The notes beneath the pieces were generated by a model, which worked only from the letters and a program-made list of their open reading frames with translations, did not search any database and had not been told where the DNA came from. From Planctomycetota bacterium (GTDB lineage Bacteria > Planctomycetota > Phycisphaerae > Phycisphaerales > SM1A02), in NCBI GenBank assembly GCA_016872835.1, contig VGYX01000008.1:1-64000 (forward strand): a stretch of DNA of 64,000 bases, given 5' to 3'. The stretch's first letter is position 1; each line of letters opens with the position of its first letter. Shown in pieces: positions 12,038 to 21,648 of this stretch. The position numbers and the translations under genes were made by a program.

Positions 12038-12816
12038 TGCGTGCGCTTCGTGCGGCCCTGCCTCCGATCGTCGTGCTGGTGCTCGCGCTCGTCATGTGGG
12101 AAGTCGCCGTCGTGGCGTTGAAGTTGCCGCCGTACCTGCTGCCGGCACCGAGCGCGGTGCTGCGCGCCGCGTGGGGCGACTCGGCGCGCATGGCCGCGGC
12201 CACGCTCGAGACGGCGAAGGCGGCCGTGGGGGGATTCGCGCTGGCGACGGTGCTCGGCGTCGCGCTCGGGAGCGCACTCGGATCAAGCCGCATGCTGCAG
12301 CGCGGCTTCTATCCGCTCGCATTGCTCTTCCAGATGGTGCCCCTGGTGGCGATCGCACCGCTGCTTGTGATCTGGCTTGGCTACGGCTTGCGCAGCACGC
12401 TCGCGTCGGCGTGCATCGTGGCGGTGTTCGCGGTGCTCGCGAGCACGCTCGATGGTTTGCGCTCCACCGATCCCGGACTCCGAGAGATCTTCCGCATCCA
12501 TCATGCCGGGCGGCTGGCGCGCTGGTGGAAGCTGGAGCTTCCGTCGAGCCTGCCCTCGATCGTCACGGGCTGCCGCGTGGCGGCGGGCCTTGCGGTGATC
12601 GGCGCGGTGGTTGGCGAGTTCGTCTCGGGCTACGCGGGCGACCGCGCGCCGCTTGGCATCGTGATCACCACCGGCATGCGCGAGGCGCGCACCGACATCG
12701 TCTTCGCGGCCGTGGCGCTGAGCGCGTGCGTGGGCTTCCTGCTCTTTGGTATCGTGAGCGCGCTCGGCTGGCTGCTGCTTCGGCGCTGGCACGCCAGCGC
12801 GCACCTGGAGAAATGA
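12037..12816 (+). CDS. ABC transporter permease
   Basis: ATG at 12037 overlaps the preceding stop (TGATG); LYPLALLFQMVPLVAIAPLLVIWLGYG permease motif; hydrophobic segments. Confidence 0.88.
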   Translation: MRALRAALPPIVVLVLALVMWEVAVVALKLPPYLLPAPSAVLRAAWGDSARMAAATLETAKAAVGGFALATVLGVALGSALGSSRMLQRGFYPLALLFQMVPLVAIAPLLVIWLGYGLRSTLASACIVAVFAVLASTLDGLRSTDPGLREIFRIHHAGRLARWWKLELPSSLPSIVTGCRVAAGLAVIGAVVGEFVSGYAGDRAPLGIVITTGMREARTDIVFAAVALSACVGFLLFGIVSALGWLLLRRWHASAHLEK

Positions 12817-13817
12817 TCATGCGGATCGCCAGCTCGATCGTCAGCCTCGCCGTGGTCGTCTCGCTCGCAGCCTGTGGTGACTCCGCCAAGCCTGCGGCGT
12901 CGCCCGCGGGCGAATCGTCCGCTCCTGTTGCGCTGCGCTTCCAGCTGAACTGGGTGCCCGAGCCCGAGTTCGGCGGCTTCTATGCGGCGCAGGCCGACGG
13001 CCTCTACCGTGACGCGGGCCTTGCCGTCGAGATCATCAAGGATCCGGGCGGCGGTTCGGTCCCGCAGCTCGTGGCGCGCGGCGCGTGCGACCTTGGCGTG
13101 GTGAGTGGTGATCAGATCCTGCAGCTTCGCGAGCAGGGCGGCGAACTCGTCGCCGTGTATAGCGTGTTCGATCACACCCCCTACGGCGTGATGGTCCACG
13201 CGAAGGACGCGCCCGAGTCGCTCGAGGCGGTGTGGAAGGGCCGGGGCAATCTGGCGCTGGAGTCGGGGCTTCCCATATGGAAGTACCTCGCTTCCCGCTA
13301 CGGACCCACGACGCGCACCGTGGTTCCCTACGGCGGCGGCACGGCGACCTTCCTCGCCGATCCGAAGGCCGCAAGCCAGTGCTTCATCACCGCCGAGCCC
13401 GCGACGATGGACGTGCAGCAGGTGCCCGTGAAGGTGTTCAGCGCGAGCGAGTCGGGATACGACCCCTACACGGTGGTGGTCGCGGTGAAGCCTGGACAGG
13501 TTCCTGATCCGGTGCTTCAGAAGTTCTGCGTCGCCTCGCAGGAAGGCTGGAAGCGCTATCTCGCCTCGCCGGCGAAGTACAACCCCGCGATCGCCGCGCT
13601 GAATCCGGCCATGAGTCTCGAGGCCATGAATGCTGCCGCCGAGCGCATGCGTCCACTGCTTGACACGCCATGGACGCGCGCGAACGGGCTCGGCAGCATG
13701 GATCCTGCGCGCTGGAAGGCGATGTCCGACATGCTGCTGCAGGCCGGCGTGATCAAGTCGACGCCCGAGCCCGCGTCAATCATGCGCACGATGGGTGCAA
13801 CGCCGACAAAGCCCTGA
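12813..13817 (+). CDS. ABC transporter substrate-binding lipoprotein, NMT1/THI5-like
   Basis: MIMRIASSIVSLAVVVSLAAC lipobox; VALRFQLNWVPEPEFGGFYAAQADGLYRDAGLAVEIIKDPGG...QLVARGACDLGVVSGDQIL; ATGA overlap with permease. Confidence 0.9.
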   Translation: MIMRIASSIVSLAVVVSLAACGDSAKPAASPAGESSAPVALRFQLNWVPEPEFGGFYAAQADGLYRDAGLAVEIIKDPGGGSVPQLVARGACDLGVVSGDQILQLREQGGELVAVYSVFDHTPYGVMVHAKDAPESLEAVWKGRGNLALESGLPIWKYLASRYGPTTRTVVPYGGGTATFLADPKAASQCFITAEPATMDVQQVPVKVFSASESGYDPYTVVVAVKPGQVPDPVLQKFCVASQEGWKRYLASPAKYNPAIAALNPAMSLEAMNAAAERMRPLLDTPWTRANGLGSMDPARWKAMSDMLLQAGVIKSTPEPASIMRTMGATPTKP

Positions 13818-13822
13818 AACAC

Positions 13823-13852
13823 GCGGGCCCCCGGCACACGCCGGGGGCCCGC
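13823..13852. terminator. Strong hairpin between convergent genes (possible bidirectional terminator)
   Basis: 13-bp perfect inverted repeat GCGGGCCCCCGGC-acac-GCCGGGGGCCCGC; no T-run. Confidence 0.6.
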
Positions 13853-13883
13853 GCTCGAACCTCTTCGATCGGTCGATGCGCGA

Positions 13884-14537
13884 TCAGGCGCGCCGACGGC
13901 GCATCAGGCCCGCCATACCCAGCAAGGCGATCGCGCCGGGCGCGGGCACCAGGTAGGTCTCGGCCCACTCCACCGCAGCCTCGTGCTCCTCTTCGCTGCT
14001 GCCAAGGTTGAACACCACCCAGAACGCGTCGCTGGTGTTCAGTCCCGCCGACGAGAGGGTGAACATGGCCAGATAAATGCCATTCACCGGATCCGCTGAA
14101 CCCGGTCCCGACAGCGTGAAATCGGGGTGCAGATCAAGACCGCTGGTCACGAGGAACGAGAACGAGCCGCCGGAACCGGTCGACGCCGACTGCCCGCCGT
14201 AGGACACGGTCAGCATGCCCATGGAGGAGAATGGTAAGTCGTAGCCCGCGCCGTTCCAAATGCCGAGGTCTGGGGAGAGGTTCATGGTGAGCGTCAAGCC
14301 CACAAGATTCGAGCCGATGCCCGGCTCGTCGCCCGAGAAGGGGAACGAGGGGTCCTCGCCAAGCTCCCCCTCGAACACGCGCTGCGAGGGGTTGACGACG
14401 TTGCCGGTCTCGTGATCCCAGCCACCCGTGACGAGCGTGCCGTCAACCTGATAGGCCCAGATGTCGCTGTGCACCACCTCGGCGGTGGCGGCGGAGGCGA
14501 GCGCAAGTGCAGCGGAAGCGATCGTGAAATAACGCAT
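13884..14537 (-). CDS. Secreted protein with PEP-CTERM-like sorting tail
   Basis: Signal peptide MRYFTIASAALALASAATA; C-terminus VPAPGAIALLGMAGLMRRRRA. Confidence 0.8.
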   Translation of the reverse strand: MRYFTIASAALALASAATAEVVHSDIWAYQVDGTLVTGGWDHETGNVVNPSQRVFEGELGEDPSFPFSGDEPGIGSNLVGLTLTMNLSPDLGIWNGAGYDLPFSSMGMLTVSYGGQSASTGSGGSFSFLVTSGLDLHPDFTLSGPGSADPVNGIYLAMFTLSSAGLNTSDAFWVVFNLGSSEEEHEAAVEWAETYLVPAPGAIALLGMAGLMRRRRA

Positions 14538-14623
14538 GGAACAAGTCTCCTGAGTGGACCCCTGGATGGAGTCGGTGAGGAAAGAAGGAAGGAAGAAACG
14601 GAGTGAATCGGGATGGATACGGC

Positions 14624-15400
14624 TCATGAGCAGGGCCCCGTGGAGAGCAGGATCAAGGCGACATCACCAAAGTCGACCTCGCCGGTGCTGTCGAGATCGC
14701 TGGCGCAGTCCGCGCATGGCCCATAGTGAAGCAGCGCGAACGCCACGTCGCCGTTGTCGACTTCACCGCTTCCGTCGACATCGCCGAAGCACGGCGTGGC
14801 CTCGAAGCGCGCGCGCGCCTCCGCCACGGCCGCCTCGAACGCCAGTTGCGGGAGCGACTCGTTCAGCACAAGCCAATAGGTTTCGCTCTGCATCGAGGGG
14901 GTGGTGGTGTAGAGCTGCATCGGAACCAGATAGGCGCCGGCCAGTGGCACAGCGCCCCCAGCGCCCAGCAGCGTCATGTTCAGGTGGCGGTGCAGGCCTC
15001 CGCTCGACGACACCAGCACCGTGAAGCCGGTCACTGGGGTCGTGCCCACAACGAAGCCGACGTTCAGGTACTTGAACTGCACCTGTGCGTTCGTGGCGAT
15101 GAAGTCGGCGCCGTCCCAGCGAAGCAGCGGCGCGACCGACTTCCAGCCAATGCGTGTGCCACTGGTGAAGGTGCCCGACGCGGCCTCGTACCCCGGATCC
15201 GCGGTGAACTGCGGCACACCGGTGTCGCCGAACGTGCCGGTGAACACACGCGCGGGGACTGGCTGCAGATTCTCGTCGTAGCGATTCGTCTGCAGCACAC
15301 CCATGGAGACCGAGACATGGACGTCGCCAGCGTGCTGGGCGCGCAGTGGGGTGATCAGGAGCGACAGGGCGAGCATCGCGATCGTGTGTGCGCGTGTCAT
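14624..15400 (-). CDS. Secreted protein with C-terminal dockerin-like repeat pair
   Basis: Signal peptide MTRAHTIAMLALSLLITPLRA; CFGDVDGSGEVDNGDVAFALLHYGPCADCASDLDSTGEVDFGDVALILLSTGPCS. Confidence 0.8.
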   Translation of the reverse strand: MTRAHTIAMLALSLLITPLRAQHAGDVHVSVSMGVLQTNRYDENLQPVPARVFTGTFGDTGVPQFTADPGYEAASGTFTSGTRIGWKSVAPLLRWDGADFIATNAQVQFKYLNVGFVVGTTPVTGFTVLVSSSGGLHRHLNMTLLGAGGAVPLAGAYLVPMQLYTTTPSMQSETYWLVLNESLPQLAFEAAVAEARARFEATPCFGDVDGSGEVDNGDVAFALLHYGPCADCASDLDSTGEVDFGDVALILLSTGPCS

Positions 15401-16182
15401 GGCCGGAAAGTCCTTGCCGCGAACGGGTCGAATGCGTTGGCTTGCTCGCTTGCATAGACGCGACCGAACATCTCGGTGGCCACATGGCCGTCCGCGAAGC
15501 CGTAGTTGCTGCGCGCGTCGGCGGCTGGCGTGCCACCCACCGACGCGATGGAGAGTTGTGTGCGCGCGATCATGGCGCTGGCCGCGCCCTCGCCCCATTC
15601 CTCGACATGAGGGTGATCCGCGCCGGCGAAGTCGCCGGTGGTGGCCATGCACACGGTGTGCACCGTCATGGCAGGGTTGGGTATCCGGCCGATGCGGTCG
15701 GTGACGCGCGCCGGATCCAGCGCGCCGAGCGCGCTGAATTCTCGCGAAAGATGGTTGTTGATCCCGTAACTCGTCCGGCGGAAGCGCGAGGTGGATCCGG
15801 TGACTGGAACACCCGATCCACCCATCTCGACAGACCAGTGTGGGCTCCCGTCAAGTGGGCTGCGCATCACCTGCAGCTGATTGTCCAGAAACGGCTGCAG
15901 CGTGGCCACGAAACTTTCGGCGCTTCCAAGGTCCGCGCCGCCATGCGGCAGACGGGCGTCGGCCAGGAATCCCTTGTGCTCCTCGGCGTAGGACAGATGC
16001 GCCATCTGGAGTGCGCGCACGTTCGCAAGGCAGGCCGATGCCCGTGCCGCGCGCGACGAGGACGCGATGACGGGGATCAACAGGCCCGCCAGCAGCGCGA
16101 TGATCGCGATGACGGCAAGCAATTCGACGAGCGTGAAGGCGGATCTGCGCGTCTGCACGCGCGGCCTGAACTGGCGATCCAT
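15397..16182 (-). CDS. Prepilin-type N-terminal cleavage/methylation domain protein (planctomycete pseudopilin-like)
   Basis: RRSAFTLVELLAVIAIIALLAGLLIPVIASS; SNYGFADGHV near C-terminus; ATGA overlap with 14624..15400. Confidence 0.9.
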   Translation of the reverse strand: MDRQFRPRVQTRRSAFTLVELLAVIAIIALLAGLLIPVIASSSRAARASACLANVRALQMAHLSYAEEHKGFLADARLPHGGADLGSAESFVATLQPFLDNQLQVMRSPLDGSPHWSVEMGGSGVPVTGSTSRFRRTSYGINNHLSREFSALGALDPARVTDRIGRIPNPAMTVHTVCMATTGDFAGADHPHVEEWGEGAASAMIARTQLSIASVGGTPAADARSNYGFADGHVATEMFGRVYASEQANAFDPFAARTFRP

Positions 16183-16305
16183 GGTGTCCCCATGCCGGAG
16201 CGATCCGGCTTTGAAGGTCTCGAATGATGAAGGGTGGCCTCACAAGGGCCGACGCTGCGGCACGCGATGTCTGGTGGCTGCGTACCGAATGATGCGATGC
16301 GCGGG

Positions 16306-16677
16306 TCAGACCGCAGGTGGCGGCATAGCCCGCAGCGCTGCGAGCGGTGCCTGCTTGTGGGCCACCAGCGGCGCCGATGCATCAAACGCGGGCCGAGCAG
16401 CCGGCAACGCGAGCGCCAGCATCGGCGCCTCGCACGGTGTCAGCGAGGCGAGCGAGTCACAGATCGCACAGTCGTGCGCATGCGCCGGAGCTTCGGGCTT
16501 GTCGCCCTCGTGCGCACCGTTCGCATGATGCTCCGCGTCGTGATCGTGATGATGCGCATCACCGCAAGCCACCTCGTGGGTGTCCATGTGGTCGTACGCC
16601 GTCGCCTCGTGCACCCAGCGCAACGACGACGGCCCGAGGGCCGTCAGGAGCGCCAGAAGCAGGGCATAGCATCGCAT
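16306..16677 (-). CDS. Small His-rich exported hypothetical protein (DUF2946-like pattern)
   Basis: MRCYALLLALLTALGPSSLRWVHEATAYDHMDTHEVACGDAHHHDHDAEHHANGAHEGDKPEAPAHAHDCAICDSLASL. Confidence 0.55.
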   Translation of the reverse strand: MRCYALLLALLTALGPSSLRWVHEATAYDHMDTHEVACGDAHHHDHDAEHHANGAHEGDKPEAPAHAHDCAICDSLASLTPCEAPMLALALPAARPAFDASAPLVAHKQAPLAALRAMPPPAV

Positions 16678-16747
16678 CAGCAAGAGGCTAGGCCCTCGTG
16701 GGGGGTCAAAGCAAGCCCTCCCAATGGCCCATTCGTAGACTCGATCG

Positions 16748-17518
16748 ATGCGCCGCCCCCCCCTGAAGGCCTTTCCCAGCACGCTGTGGGAGTACCCCAG
16801 CCAGCACTTCGACATGAAGGACGCCGACGGGTTCACCGTCACCGTACAGGGGGACAAGGACTATGTGGGCGCCACGCCAAGCTGGGTGATCTGGCAGCTG
16901 CTCACGCGCTACACCCGTGAAGGCGACACCGTGCTCGACCCCATGTGCGGCAGCGGCACCACCATCGACGTGTGTTCGCTCATGAAGCGCAAGGGTGTCG
17001 GCTTCGATCTGGCACCCACCCGCGACGAGATCCGGCAGGCCGACGCGCGCAACCTTCCGTTGCCCGACGCCAGCATGGACTTCGCCTTCGTGGACCCGCC
17101 GTACTCCACCCACGTGAACTACTCGGACGATCCGCGCTGCATCGGCAAGCTCGACGCCTCGGGCGAGGATGACGGCGCGGCGTACTACCAGGCGATGGAG
17201 CGCGTGCTCGGTCAGATGCACCGCGTGATGAAGGACCGGCGCTACTGCGCGGTCTACGTGAGCGACTCGTGGAGAAAGCGTCGTGGCGCGAAGGGCGGCG
17301 GCGGCGGCACCTTCATGCCGATCGGATTCGAGCTCTTCGCGCGCATGCGCCAGCTCTTCACGATGGTCGACGTGATCAGCGTCGTCCGCCACAACAGCAA
17401 GCTGGATCGAGGCGACTTCGCGCGCGCCGCGATCGAGGGCAACTTCTTCCTGCGCGGGTTCAACTACCTGATGATCGGCAAGAAGGTCACTTCCTCGGCG
17501 CCGGCGGGCGAGGGTTGA
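16748..17518 (+). CDS. Orphan site-specific DNA methyltransferase (N4/N6 type)
   Basis: LWEYPSQHF, DTVLDPMCGSGTTIDVC (motif I), FAFVDPPYSTHVNYSDDPRCIGKL (motif IV DPPY), YVSDSW, NFFLRGFNYLMIGKK. Confidence 0.85.
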   Translation: MRRPPLKAFPSTLWEYPSQHFDMKDADGFTVTVQGDKDYVGATPSWVIWQLLTRYTREGDTVLDPMCGSGTTIDVCSLMKRKGVGFDLAPTRDEIRQADARNLPLPDASMDFAFVDPPYSTHVNYSDDPRCIGKLDASGEDDGAAYYQAMERVLGQMHRVMKDRRYCAVYVSDSWRKRRGAKGGGGGTFMPIGFELFARMRQLFTMVDVISVVRHNSKLDRGDFARAAIEGNFFLRGFNYLMIGKKVTSSAPAGEG

Positions 17519-19961
17519 CCTGCTCGTAGGCGAAGGGGCGCTCGCGCGCCCACGCGGCCACCGCCTCCCAGGCCGCCGGATCGTCGCCGTGCAGGCTCGC
17601 GAGGCTGCGAAGCATGCGCGCGTTGATCTCGTCGCGGATGCGCAGCGCCACCCCGAGCGCGGGCGCCTGCCGCTCGATCTCCGTGAAGGTGCCGCGCCCG
17701 ATGCGGTTGGCGTCGCTCATCCAGTGTCGCCGCGCCTCCACCAGATCGGGAATCGCGGCGTCGAGCGCCGCGGCGCGTGCTTCCACCAGCGCGTCGGCCG
17801 CGGCCCGCAGGTCGCCCTGCGGTGGCAGGCTCTCCACAAGGCGATCGATCACCGGTTCGCAGGGTCGCCGCTCCACGAACAGTTCGGGGAACGCACGCTC
17901 CCAGTAGGCCCGGCGTAGTTCACGCGCCTCGATCGGCGTGAGCGCCTCGGCGATCTGCTGCATGAGCGAGCGCTGCAGTTCCATGCGCATCTGCGCCACC
18001 ACGGCCACGCCCGTTGAGGCCGCGCGCACGGCACGTTCCACCTCGGGGCCCATCTGCCGCTCCGGCACTTCACGCAGCGTGGCGCGCTTCAGGTCCAGCA
18101 CCACCGAGCGCAGCGCGACCACGCAGGCCGCGCGAATCGCCTCGCTGGACTCGATCACGGCGACGGCGTTGTCCACCAGGATCATGTCCGCGATCGCGCG
18201 TGCGCCGGCCGACAGTTCCATCTCCTCCACCACGGTGGGCAGGTCGATGGTCGCCTCGCGATCCAGCCGAAACAGCGTGTGCACCGGAAGGTCGCGCCAC
18301 GCGAGTCCCGCGAACTCGGTCGCACGCTCCACGCGCAGGCGCTCCATGCGCGGATCGGTGCGATGCAGTTCCGCCACGGCGGCCGCGCTCTCGAACACGT
18401 CGTCCTCGATCCGCTGCAGATTGGCGCGGATCGCGTCGTATTCGCTGATCGCGGCACGCACGCGCCGCTGCGTCTCGTTCAGGGAGACCTGCGGATCGCC
18501 CAGCGAGTCGCCGATGGGCTTGGTCAAGGGCTCCAGTCGCGTGAGCGAACTCTGCATCTCGGCGGTCCAACGCTCTCCAGCGTCCTGCACGAGCAGTCGG
18601 ATCGGTTCGCTGCGGTCCAGGTCACCTTCCGCCAGCCCGGGCAATCGAATGGCGGCCCACGCGGCGAAGTCCGGCGGCAGCATCTGCAGCAGGCTGTTGG
18701 TGCCGTTGCGCACGGGCAGGCGATACACGGGAGCCGCCGGCTCGGGATCCGGCAGCTGCGCCTGCAGTCGCGCGGCGACGGCCGGATCCAGGATCAGGTC
18801 CATCTCGCGGCGCAGTTCCGCCACGCTTTCGCCTTGCACGCGCTTCATCGAGGGCTGCATCGACTCGGGCAGCAGCGACAGGACCTTCGCGTTGAGCGCC
18901 TTCAGGATCTGGCGCCGCTGTGCGCGGATCTCCGCCAGCGACGGATCCGCGGGGTCGCGTGCGGCGAGCGAGGCGAAGCGTTCGCGAAGCAGGCGATCGG
19001 CCGTCTCGTGCGCCTCGATGGCCGTGCGGATCTCGCTGCGGGTCCTGTCATCGATGGGCTTCAGTTCCACCGCGATGGGGGCCAGCAGTTCCATGCCGAA
19101 TCGAGGCCTGCCCTGGTCGGAGGCGTCCACGAGCGCGTCGCGCAGCCGCTCCCGCGACGCCTCGGGCAGCGCACCCTGCAGACGGTCGATCGTCTCCAGA
19201 CCCAACTGGAGCATGCCATCGACGATCCGTCGATCGCGCCGGCGCAGGTCCTCATCGAAGGACTTCAGGTCCGGCTTGTCGGTGACGCCGCGCTGTCGCT
19301 CCAGTTCGCGCTGCCGCTCGAGCGGCCCCTGCAGGCGGGATTGCGCAAGTTGCCGTGCCATCGGCTCGAGCTTCCGCGCGTAGTCAAGCATCTCGCGACG
19401 GATCGCCTCGCGTGTGGCGTCGTCGAACTGCAGCCCGGGAATCATCAGTCGCAGATCAAGGATGGATGGACCGCCGCCCTCGGCGACGGCGCGAGCACGC
19501 TGGATGGATCGATCCACGCGCAGCGCGTCCAGCCGATCGCCCCAGTCCGTGCCGAGACACTGGCTCCAGTCGGACAGCAGGCCATCGTCGAGCGTCTCAA
19601 GTCGGCGCATGAGTTGGGCGTGGCGGCGCGCGAACTGCTCGTACAGATCCGCCATGCCGCTCGCCTCGCGATCACCCATCTGCAGCGGGCCGCGTGCCTC
19701 GCGAATCCGGTCGCTGAGTTCGCGCGCCTCGTTGCGTGCGAGTTCGAGCCATTGCTGCAGGTATCGATCGTGCGCGGCATCCACACATCCCCATGCCGTG
19801 GGGTCGTCGTGCAGGCCAAGCGACACCAGCGAGGCCGTCGAGAGTGGGGGTGGCGTGGTGTCGAACCGCACTTCGGGTCCACCGCAACCTGCGAGCGTGG
19901 CGAGCGCCCATGCCGCGGTGAGCCTCGCGAGGCGTCGCAAGTCGAGGCGAGGCATGGCCAT
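17487..19961 (-). CDS. Large predicted lipoprotein, Arg/Glu-rich helical
   Basis: MAMPRLDLRRLARLTAAWALATLAGCGG lipobox; long uninterrupted ORF; overlaps the convergent methyltransferase 3' end by 32 bp. Confidence 0.65.
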   Translation of the reverse strand: MAMPRLDLRRLARLTAAWALATLAGCGGPEVRFDTTPPPLSTASLVSLGLHDDPTAWGCVDAAHDRYLQQWLELARNEARELSDRIREARGPLQMGDREASGMADLYEQFARRHAQLMRRLETLDDGLLSDWSQCLGTDWGDRLDALRVDRSIQRARAVAEGGGPSILDLRLMIPGLQFDDATREAIRREMLDYARKLEPMARQLAQSRLQGPLERQRELERQRGVTDKPDLKSFDEDLRRRDRRIVDGMLQLGLETIDRLQGALPEASRERLRDALVDASDQGRPRFGMELLAPIAVELKPIDDRTRSEIRTAIEAHETADRLLRERFASLAARDPADPSLAEIRAQRRQILKALNAKVLSLLPESMQPSMKRVQGESVAELRREMDLILDPAVAARLQAQLPDPEPAAPVYRLPVRNGTNSLLQMLPPDFAAWAAIRLPGLAEGDLDRSEPIRLLVQDAGERWTAEMQSSLTRLEPLTKPIGDSLGDPQVSLNETQRRVRAAISEYDAIRANLQRIEDDVFESAAAVAELHRTDPRMERLRVERATEFAGLAWRDLPVHTLFRLDREATIDLPTVVEEMELSAGARAIADMILVDNAVAVIESSEAIRAACVVALRSVVLDLKRATLREVPERQMGPEVERAVRAASTGVAVVAQMRMELQRSLMQQIAEALTPIEARELRRAYWERAFPELFVERRPCEPVIDRLVESLPPQGDLRAAADALVEARAAALDAAIPDLVEARRHWMSDANRIGRGTFTEIERQAPALGVALRIRDEINARMLRSLASLHGDDPAAWEAVAAWARERPFAYEQVNPRPPAPRK

Positions 19962-20305
19962 GGCGGCATTCTGACCAAATTCCAGCACGCGGTCTTGAGT
20001 CGCTTTCGGAACGCGCCGAAGACCTCTCCGCGCGACGCAAGCCCGTGAAAAGGGCCTGTTTCGCGCAAATCCGACGGCGGACTTGCATTCCCGCCGGCGT
20101 ATTGGATGGTGTGGTCGTTGGATGACGGGCCCTGGAGGGTGGGTTCGTCAGGGAAGGCCGCGGGCGCGGGAACGCCCGCGGCAGGGAAGGTCGGACGCGA
20201 GGAGGGTCGCGCCCGACCGACAACGACCAGATCAGCTCATGCGGGATGGTTCGGCGATGCAGACGCATCGTCGTGGCGGTGTGCGCTCTTTCTGGAGACG
20301 AAGCG

Positions 20306-21619
20306 ATGGAACCGAACAGTGAAGGAATCATTCAGGTGAGCGGAGGGGTGCACGAGCGGAATCGCCGCGCCTGGGGCGTGTTCACGCTCTCGGTTGCGGG
20401 AGCGGGCGCGTTCCTCGCGTTCCTGAACGGCACCTTCCTTGGCTCCGCCAACAGCGCAGCCACCGTCTCCGACGCCGTGTGGCGCACCTCGCTGGCAGGC
20501 GAAGTGCGGCAGGCGATCTCCGTGCCAGGCGACTTCACCACCCTCCAGCAGGCCATCGACGCGGCGCCGGAGGGCGCGACGATCCTGGTCTCGCCGGGCG
20601 TGTATCGCGAGCGAATCGATCTTCAGGAGCGCACGCTCCACCTGTGGGGGGTGGGCGGTGCGGGGTCCACACGTCTGGTTGGCGATGGCGTCACCGGGCC
20701 GGTCGCGCGCGTGCGCGGCGGTTCCGTGCAGTTCGACGGCATCACCTTCCAGGGAGGCCGGGGGGAATCGGGCCGCGGGGCGTCCGTTCTGGACGGTGCG
20801 GCCCGATTCACCTCGTGCCGCTTCATCGACAATCGCGGCGGCGCCAGCGCAAGCAACGCGCGGGTGCGCTTTGAGGACTGTCGTTTCGAGTCCAACCGCG
20901 CCGAGACCGCGGGAGGCGCCGTGGAAAGCCAGCGGAGCGACGTGCAACTGGACGGGTGCGTGATCCGCGAGAACGCGGCCGGCACCTTCGGCGGCGGCGT
21001 GAGCGCGAAGCTTGGATCCGTCGAGTTGTTCGAGACACGGTTCGACGGCAATCGGCTCGTTTCGGGTGCCTGGGGCGGCGGCTTGTACGCGGAGGGTGCC
21101 GAGGTGCGCGTGCGAGGTGGCGAGTTCCGCCGCAACGCGTCGGCCGAGAGCGGCGGCGCGATGTATCTGCTGGGCGGCTCCGCGCGCATCGAGGACGCGA
21201 TCTTCGACGGCAACCTGTCTCCGAAGTTCTGGAGCCTGCACGGCGAGGGCGCGGATGTGCGCGTGCACGGCGGCTCCGCGGACGGTGCCGAGACGGAGGC
21301 GTTCAGTGACGGCGTGGTGCGTGTGGGCGCGGTGATGCTGGACCGGGCCGACTGCGATCAGGATGGCGTGCCCGATGCCGAGTCGATCGCGCGTGGCTGG
21401 AGCACGGACGCCAACGGCAACGGCCTGCCGGACGGCTGCGAGGCGGACTGCAACGCCAACAAGATTCCCGACTGGGTCGAGATCGCGCGTGGCTACGGCC
21501 GCGACGAGGATCACGACGGCCAGCTCGACGTCTGCCAGATGCTTGAGCGCGAATCGCTCGCGCTGGCCGAGGAAACGGACATCGCGGTCTCCGCTCTGGA
21601 GGCGCCTGAGGCGCCCTGA
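20306..21619 (+). CDS. Parallel beta-helix repeat protein with EF-hand-like Asp/Asn repeats at C-terminus
   Basis: DFTTLQQAIDAAPEGATILVSPGVYRERI pectin-lyase-fold start; repeated FxxCRFxxNRA blocks; DCDQDGVPDAESIARG, DANGNGLPDGCEADCNANKIPDWVEIARG, DEDHDGQLDVCQ. Confidence 0.82.
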   Translation: MEPNSEGIIQVSGGVHERNRRAWGVFTLSVAGAGAFLAFLNGTFLGSANSAATVSDAVWRTSLAGEVRQAISVPGDFTTLQQAIDAAPEGATILVSPGVYRERIDLQERTLHLWGVGGAGSTRLVGDGVTGPVARVRGGSVQFDGITFQGGRGESGRGASVLDGAARFTSCRFIDNRGGASASNARVRFEDCRFESNRAETAGGAVESQRSDVQLDGCVIRENAAGTFGGGVSAKLGSVELFETRFDGNRLVSGAWGGGLYAEGAEVRVRGGEFRRNASAESGGAMYLLGGSARIEDAIFDGNLSPKFWSLHGEGADVRVHGGSADGAETEAFSDGVVRVGAVMLDRADCDQDGVPDAESIARGWSTDANGNGLPDGCEADCNANKIPDWVEIARGYGRDEDHDGQLDVCQMLERESLALAEETDIAVSALEAPEAP

Positions 21620-21648
21620 AGCCCGACTGCACAGGACATCCACCGCTG

